From Acidobacteriota bacterium (GTDB lineage Bacteria > Acidobacteriota > Terriglobia > UBA7540): DNA of 9,891 nt. The translations under genes and the position numbers were made by a program. The notes beneath the pieces were generated by a model that was given only the letters and a program-made list of their open reading frames with translations, did not search any database and had not been told where the DNA came from. Location: positions 2,890 through 12,780 of the forward strand of contig PLWR01000121.1 of assembly GCA_003165615.1 (NCBI GenBank), given 5' to 3'. Each line of letters opens with the position of its first letter. Position 1 is the stretch's first letter. Shown here one piece after another: positions 6,533-9,891 of this stretch.

Positions 6533-6823
6533 TTACTGCGGCATGGCGGGCGGAGTTGAGAGGGTATGGAAGAGCCACATGCCCACAAGGACCAGAAACA
6601 TGACTAGCGAAATCGTCCCCAAGGCACGAATCGGGGTGGTCAACTTTTTGGTTTTCATCTCGATGATGGTTTGGGCATTAATGGCCGAATCTTCCTTGGC
6701 GTCATTAGTCAAGGGAATCCAAGCCGATTCTTTCGTTGTAAGGCTCCGGCGGTAAAGGAGTAAGACAATGAACGTGATGGTAATCACTCCCCAAACCGAG
6801 CCCATGGCAATCAAAGTAATCAT
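6533..6823 (-). CDS. Small two-span membrane protein
   Basis: Product of 96 aa, not recognised. Two clear hydrophobic helices, about residues 3-24 and 67-88, are joined by a hydrophilic segment of about 40 residues (YRRSLTTKESAW...EMKTKKLTTP). Positive charges after helix 1 (RR) and before helix 2 (KTKK, R) put the loop inside the cell by the positive-inside rule, with both ends outside. The ribosome binding site is strong: GGAGG at 6831-6835, 7 nt before ATG 6823. It is divergent from the di-haem peroxidase gene. No motif indicates a function. Confidence -1.
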   Translation of the reverse strand: MITLIAMGSVWGVITITFIVLLLYRRSLTTKESAWIPLTNDAKEDSAINAQTIIEMKTKKLTTPIRALGTISLVMFLVLVGMWLFHTLSTPPAMPQ

Positions 6824-7290
6824 GAATCAACCTCCGGAAAATTCAGACACCGTGTCACTGTGCGAAAGCTGGTCTTCACCGGAGGGAGACAGCAAGCGGC
6901 GTTCCAATCGCGTCGCCACGGAGGACAGGCACATGACTATTCATCATGTGGAAGGGCAGGCCTCGGACTATATGTCGTCACTATTGGCCGTCTGGCGCTA
7001 GTAGATCAAGGTGGGGGGGAATCTACTGCACAAGCCATTGGAAATGCGCCGACGGAGTAGATTCCCCCGCCTTCGCGGGAATGACCGGTGTTTCATTCCT
7101 ATTCCAAATGAGACCAGCGCCGCCTCGGCAGTAGGAGTGCTATAGCATTTCGCCTTGTGCTAAAATATGTTATTCCTTCGCGGCCTTGACGCTTGGTTTA
7201 GTCGTCCGGCAATCAGTAAACCTCAAAGCAAGCCCGGCAACGTCGTAGTACTCGCAAAGGTCCGCTTGCTTACATCCGGAGAGTACCTTC
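6824..7290. other. Divergent intergenic region, 467 nt
   Basis: This separates the small membrane protein (minus) from the peroxidase (plus). It contains the inverted-repeat structure at 7015-7082; the rest shows no gene I can support. A TTGACG at about 7186 resembles a -35 box, but no -10 follows at proper spacing. Confidence -1.
7015..7082. repeat. Inverted repeat with alternative overlapping hairpin
   Basis: GGGGGAATCTACT (7015-7027) and AGTAGATTCCCCC (7056-7068) are perfect 13-bp arms with a 28-nt loop. The right arm also begins a second hairpin, ATTCCCccGC-cttc-GCGGGAAT (7061-7082), which resembles the widespread attcccgcgaaagcgggaat type of intergenic repeat. The two folds share 7061-7068 and so exclude each other. 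Confidence -1.
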
Positions 7291-8385
7291 ATGCGTTCTG
7301 GTAGAGCCATTTTGATTCTGACCCTGCTGGCGATTTGCCAAATGCTCATTTCCTGCCAGCAAAAATCGACGACGGCGCCACGGCCGGAGGCGCGGCCGGT
7401 CGGAACGCCGATCCAGATTGCGGCTCCCCTGGGACTGCCGCCCGTCCCCATTCCGGCGGACAACCCGCCCACGGCGGATACGGTGGCCCTGGGCCGCAGG
7501 TTGTATTACGACACTGCCCTTTCCGTCGACGGCACCGTATCCTGCGCAAGTTGCCATGCTCCCCAATCCGGATTCAGCGACGGGCGCCAGGTTTCCACCG
7601 GAGTGCGCGGTCAGAAGGGCACCCGCAATGCCCCCACGGTCTTCAATTCGGCTTATTACACCACCCAATTCTGGGATGGCCGGACTCCCAGCCTGGAACA
7701 ACAGGCGGGAGGACCGATGGCCAATCCGGTGGAAATGGGTCATACCCTGGAAGGCGTGGAACGAAAGCTGAACGCTGACCCCACATACCGGGCGCAGTTC
7801 AAGAAAGCCTTTGGCTCGGGCGTCATCACGATTGAGATGGTGGAGAAATCCATCGCCTCCTTTGAACGCACCGTGGTGAGCGGCAACTCCCCCTTCGATC
7901 GCTATATGTATGGAGGTGACAACAAAGCCCTAAACGCCTCCGCCCTGCGCGGCCTGGAGGTGTTCCGCAACCCCAAGAAAGGCAATTGTGTGGTGTGCCA
8001 CACCATCGGGGATAAATATGCCCTGTTTACGGATAACAAATTCCACAACTTGGGCGTGGGGGTGAAGCTGGGAATGACCGGCGAAGCAGAATTGTTGGAC
8101 CTGGGCCGGTTCAAAGTAACGAATGTCGAGGCGGACAAGGGGGCGTTTAGAACTCCCTCGCTGCGGAACATCGCGCTGACTGCTCCATACATGCACGACG
8201 GGAGCGACAAGAATCTGAAAGAGGTCATCGACTTCTACATCGGCGCCGGTAATTCCAATCCCTACCGCGACAAGGAGATTCATTCCCTGGATTTCCTGAC
8301 CGGAAAGGAACGCGCCGACCTTCAGGAGTTCCTGAAGTCGTTAACAGGGGAAATTCCGCCCAACGTCGGGCCACCGACATTGTAG
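7291..8385 (+). CDS. Di-haem cytochrome c peroxidase, lipoprotein
   Basis: Product of 364 aa, normal for the bacterial CcpA/MauG peroxidase family. These periplasmic enzymes reduce hydrogen peroxide to water with electrons from small cytochromes. Seen: lipoprotein signal with lipobox LISC (Cys22), so it is probably membrane-anchored; a Pro-rich linker (about 28-60); LGRRLYYDTALS (peroxidatic-haem domain); haem-binding CASCH (85-89); RNAPTVFNSAYY and FWDGR; NPVEMG; second haem motif CVVCH (233-237); and TAPYMHDGS with Met301, the expected distal ligand of the electron-transfer haem. ATG 7291 has GGAG 9 nt upstream. The stop codon TAG falls inside a palindromic repeat. No electron-donor cytochrome gene is in the window. 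Nothing suggests MauG-type protein modification. Confidence -1.
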   Translation: MRSGRAILILTLLAICQMLISCQQKSTTAPRPEARPVGTPIQIAAPLGLPPVPIPADNPPTADTVALGRRLYYDTALSVDGTVSCASCHAPQSGFSDGRQVSTGVRGQKGTRNAPTVFNSAYYTTQFWDGRTPSLEQQAGGPMANPVEMGHTLEGVERKLNADPTYRAQFKKAFGSGVITIEMVEKSIASFERTVVSGNSPFDRYMYGGDNKALNASALRGLEVFRNPKKGNCVVCHTIGDKYALFTDNKFHNLGVGVKLGMTGEAELLDLGRFKVTNVEADKGAFRTPSLRNIALTAPYMHDGSDKNLKEVIDFYIGAGNSNPYRDKEIHSLDFLTGKERADLQEFLKSLTGEIPPNVGPPTL

Positions 8386-8452
8386 GGCCGAACGGCGTTC
8401 ACGCTCTTGTAGGGTCGAACGGCGTTCGGCCTGGGGCGAGGGCCGCTCGCCC
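8381..8452. repeat. Cluster of three palindromic elements between convergent genes
   Basis: Two direct copies of tgtagggYcgaacggcgttc occur at 8381-8400 and 8408-8427, period 27 with one mismatch. Each contains the palindrome cgaac-ggc-gttcg or most of it. A third hairpin, GGGCGAG-ggccg-CTCGCCC (8434-8452), looks like a diverged inverted copy. The cluster fills the gap between the peroxidase gene and the minus-strand membrane protein gene. It may act as a bidirectional terminator or mRNA end protector; no T-tract is present. Confidence -1.
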
Positions 8453-8454
8453 TG

Positions 8455-8910
8455 TTATGCCGATGGGGTCTTCACTTCCGCCGGCTTCGGGCTGAATTGT
8501 TTGACCACCGATGCGCGGCCCAGGACCATGAGCGAAAGGACTCCCAATGCCGTGCCGTAGGGAAATTCCAGGCAGCCGATGGCCGCGATGACCATGCAGA
8601 ACGTTCGCGACTTTCGTTGTTTGACGCACCGCCCGGCCCAAAACCTGGCGATCGCCACCCCACTCGCCATGAGGAAAAACACGACCCCAATGCCGGCGAA
8701 AATCCATCCAATAATGGCCGGGGGCTGATTGCCGGCTTTGTCAGCGGGTAGGTGGGTAAAAGCCACGCTCATGACAATGCCCATGAGAATATAGAACAAG
8801 CCAGCCACAGCGAAAAAAACCGCCACCCCGGCCGAGATCATGTAACCCAACGAAACAAGCTTAAGGTGCTCTTCATCAAGGATCGACTGGCGATCAATTT
8901 CTTCAGGCAT
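8455..8910 (-). CDS. Uncharacterised multi-pass membrane protein
   Basis: Product of 151 aa. Hydrophilic N-terminus (about 15 residues), then hydrophobic regions at about 18-50, 64-91 and 103-131, giving three or four spans, and a polar tail. The pattern HLKLVSLGYMISAG...GWIFAGIG...FCMVIAAIGCLEFPYGTALGVLSLMVLGRASV resembles an uncharacterised family found widely in Acidobacteria, Planctomycetes and related genomes, usually with an FPxGTxLGVxxxxVLxRxSV end. The frame is open upstream to 9153, but ATG 8910 has GGAGGT at 8916-8921, 5 nt upstream, and the upstream translation runs through intergenic repeats. Convergent with the peroxidase gene. Function unknown. Confidence -1.
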   Translation of the reverse strand: MPEEIDRQSILDEEHLKLVSLGYMISAGVAVFFAVAGLFYILMGIVMSVAFTHLPADKAGNQPPAIIGWIFAGIGVVFFLMASGVAIARFWAGRCVKQRKSRTFCMVIAAIGCLEFPYGTALGVLSLMVLGRASVVKQFSPKPAEVKTPSA

Positions 8911-9409
8911 AGACGACCTCCAAATCCAGTGTAGTGTGTCACAAATCGCGATGCATTCGATTGTCAGTGTCGGTGTTGTAGCGCTGAGCTTTAGTTCAGC
9001 ACCTGCCGACCGAAAGGTCGGCGCTACGAGCTTTGACTTTTGCCTTTTGGCTCTCCTCTTCCGGCTAGGGAGAGTAAATCCCGGACCCACAACCTGCCCA
9101 GCCGTAGTGGGGCAGCGTACCAAGCATGATTCATCAAAACAAGGGCATTTCAAATCGCCGGCTAATTTCCATAGTATAAAGGAGGGAGTTACACGTGCGT
9201 GCTCGCGGGAAACAACCGCAGATCGCCAGGCTGTTGTAGAATATTAAGTGCCTTCCTGGTCAGGCTTGCGTCCGACCTCCGCGCCTACCCCTTTCTTTTC
9301 CGCAACTCAAGGCGGACTGACGAGGTGAGTCAGGCATACCTGCCGATACGCCCGGCGGGAGATTCGAGGCTTGGGCAGCGTGGGCAAGGCCCTATCGCGG
9401 ATTACCCTG
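8911..9409. other. Divergent intergenic region, 499 nt
   Basis: This lies between the multi-pass membrane protein (minus) and the MFS transporter (plus). It contains the three-way-junction element (8978-9027), a fragment tgacttttgccttttgg also seen reversed near 1463, and a small tgccc/gggca inverted repeat near 9096-9115. A GGAGGG at about 9182 precedes a GTG that opens a 14-codon frame ending at TAG; it could be a leader peptide, but I have no supporting evidence. No other gene seen. Confidence -1.
8978..9027. repeat. 50-nt palindromic element folding as a three-way junction
   Basis: Outer stem GTAGC (8978-8982) pairs with GCTAC (9023-9027). Inside lie two hairpins: GCTGAGC-ttta-GTTCAGC (8983-9000, one G-T pair) and GCCGACC-gaaa-GGTCGGC (9005-9022, perfect, GNRA-type loop), separated by acct. 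Every base outside the loops and this linker is paired. This is the look of a bipartite REP element or a tiny non-autonomous mobile element. Confidence -1.
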
Positions 9410-9891
9410 ATGCTGAATGATTTTCGCCAGCTTCTGCGCCAGAACCGCAATTACCGCTACACCTGGATTGGCCAGGTGGTAAGTGAATTCGGCGATCACT
9501 TCAATAACATTGCCGTGTTCAGTCTGGCGATGCAGACCACCCATTCCGGCCTCGTGGTCAGCGGCATCATGCTGTCGCGAGCCATTCCGGCGATGATGGC
9601 GGGGCCTCTGGCCGGCGTGATCCTCGACCGCTTTGACCGCAAGCGCATTATGCTGGCCAGCGACCTGATCCGCGCGTTTGTGGCCCTGGCGTTTGTTTTG
9701 ACGGTCCATCACCATCAGACCTCGCTGCTTTATGGGCTGAGCGCGCTGCTGATGTTTGCCTCGCCATTCTTCACCAGCGGCCGCACTTCCATTCTGCCCT
9801 CCATCACCAGCCGGGAGGAATTGCACACCGCCAATTCGCTGACTCAGACCACGCAATGGACCACGCTGACGATCGGCACCATGGTGGCGGG
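9410..9891 (+). CDS. MFS transporter, N-terminal part
   Basis: The reading frame runs off the right edge; 160 residues are visible. MLNDFRQLLRQNRNYRYTWIGQVVSEFGDHFNNIAVF is the typical opening of the large MFS group that includes the enterobactin exporter EntS and macrolide-efflux-like proteins. The first helix follows the NYRYTW segment. The motif A loop is clear, GPLAGVILDRFDRKRIM, linking helices 2 and 3, with further helices at FVALAFVLTV and LLYGLSALLMFASPFF. Substrate unknown; such proteins export diverse small molecules by proton antiport. ATG 9410 is chosen because the family similarity begins there, but its ribosome binding site is poor. GTG 9380, with GAGG 10 nt upstream, would add 10 residues. 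Confidence -1.
   Translation, partial: MLNDFRQLLRQNRNYRYTWIGQVVSEFGDHFNNIAVFSLAMQTTHSGLVVSGIMLSRAIPAMMAGPLAGVILDRFDRKRIMLASDLIRAFVALAFVLTVHHHQTSLLYGLSALLMFASPFFTSGRTSILPSITSREELHTANSLTQTTQWTTLTIGTMVA

Noticed and set aside
7186..7214. TTGACG promoter upstream of the peroxidase gene
   Set aside because: No -10-like hexamer at 16-18 nt spacing.
8911..9153. N-terminal extension of the multi-pass membrane protein
   Set aside because: The extension is translated intergenic repeat, and ATG 8910 has a much better ribosome binding site.
9195..9239. 14-codon GTG leader-peptide frame after GGAGGG
   Set aside because: The ribosome binding site is good, but there is no regulatory codon run, no terminator structure after it, and it is 170 nt from the MFS start.
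9392..9856. 154-codon minus-strand frame at the right end
   Set aside because: It is the shadow of the MFS transporter, whose plus-strand frame shows motif A and hydrophobic helices; the minus frame reads Gln/Arg/His-rich low-quality protein.

Overview
The window looks like a stretch of a moderately GC-rich chromosome from a Gram-negative-type bacterium. Evidence for this is a lipoprotein di-haem peroxidase, Sec signal peptides and strong GGAGG ribosome binding sites. Protein style and the wealth of palindromic and heptamer intergenic repeats suggest Acidobacteriota or a relative. That placement is inference; there is no rRNA or other taxonomic marker here.

Layout. Positions 1-1170 (minus strand) hold an ornithine carbamoyltransferase gene translationally coupled to the first 49 codons of a carbamate kinase gene. 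The kinase reading frame ends at a palindromic repeat. The carbamoyltransferase departs from consensus in three of its ligand loops. Positions 1171-1863 are a divergent intergenic region with an 11-unit degenerate heptamer array and two small palindromes. Positions 1864-5221 (plus strand) form a two-gene unit: a secreted GH116/DUF608-family glycoside hydrolase and a secreted beta-rich protein of unknown family, 19 nt apart, probably an extracytoplasmic glycan-processing pair. Positions 5222-5554 hold an antitoxin-like gene remnant and a second heptamer array. Positions 5555-6301 (minus) encode an unrecognised 248-aa soluble protein, and 6533-6823 (minus) a 96-aa protein with two membrane segments. 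Positions 6824-7290 are intergenic, with a long inverted repeat that can fold in two alternative ways. Positions 7291-8385 (plus) encode a di-haem cytochrome c peroxidase lipoprotein. It converges on a 151-aa multi-pass membrane protein (8455-8910, minus), and the gap holds three palindromic elements. Positions 8911-9409 are intergenic and contain a 50-nt palindromic element predicted to fold as a three-way junction. From 9410 to the right edge runs the start of an MFS transporter gene.

Most genes here are metabolically unrelated. The functional groupings that can be argued are the carbamoyltransferase/carbamate kinase pair (citrulline to carbamoyl phosphate to ATP, the lower half of the arginine deiminase pathway) and the GH116/partner pair. 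No CRISPR array, tRNA, rRNA, transposase or integrase was seen. The most unusual signals are the altered carbamoyltransferase next to a broken kinase, the secreted partner of the GH116 enzyme, the antitoxin remnant, and four different families of small intergenic repeats.
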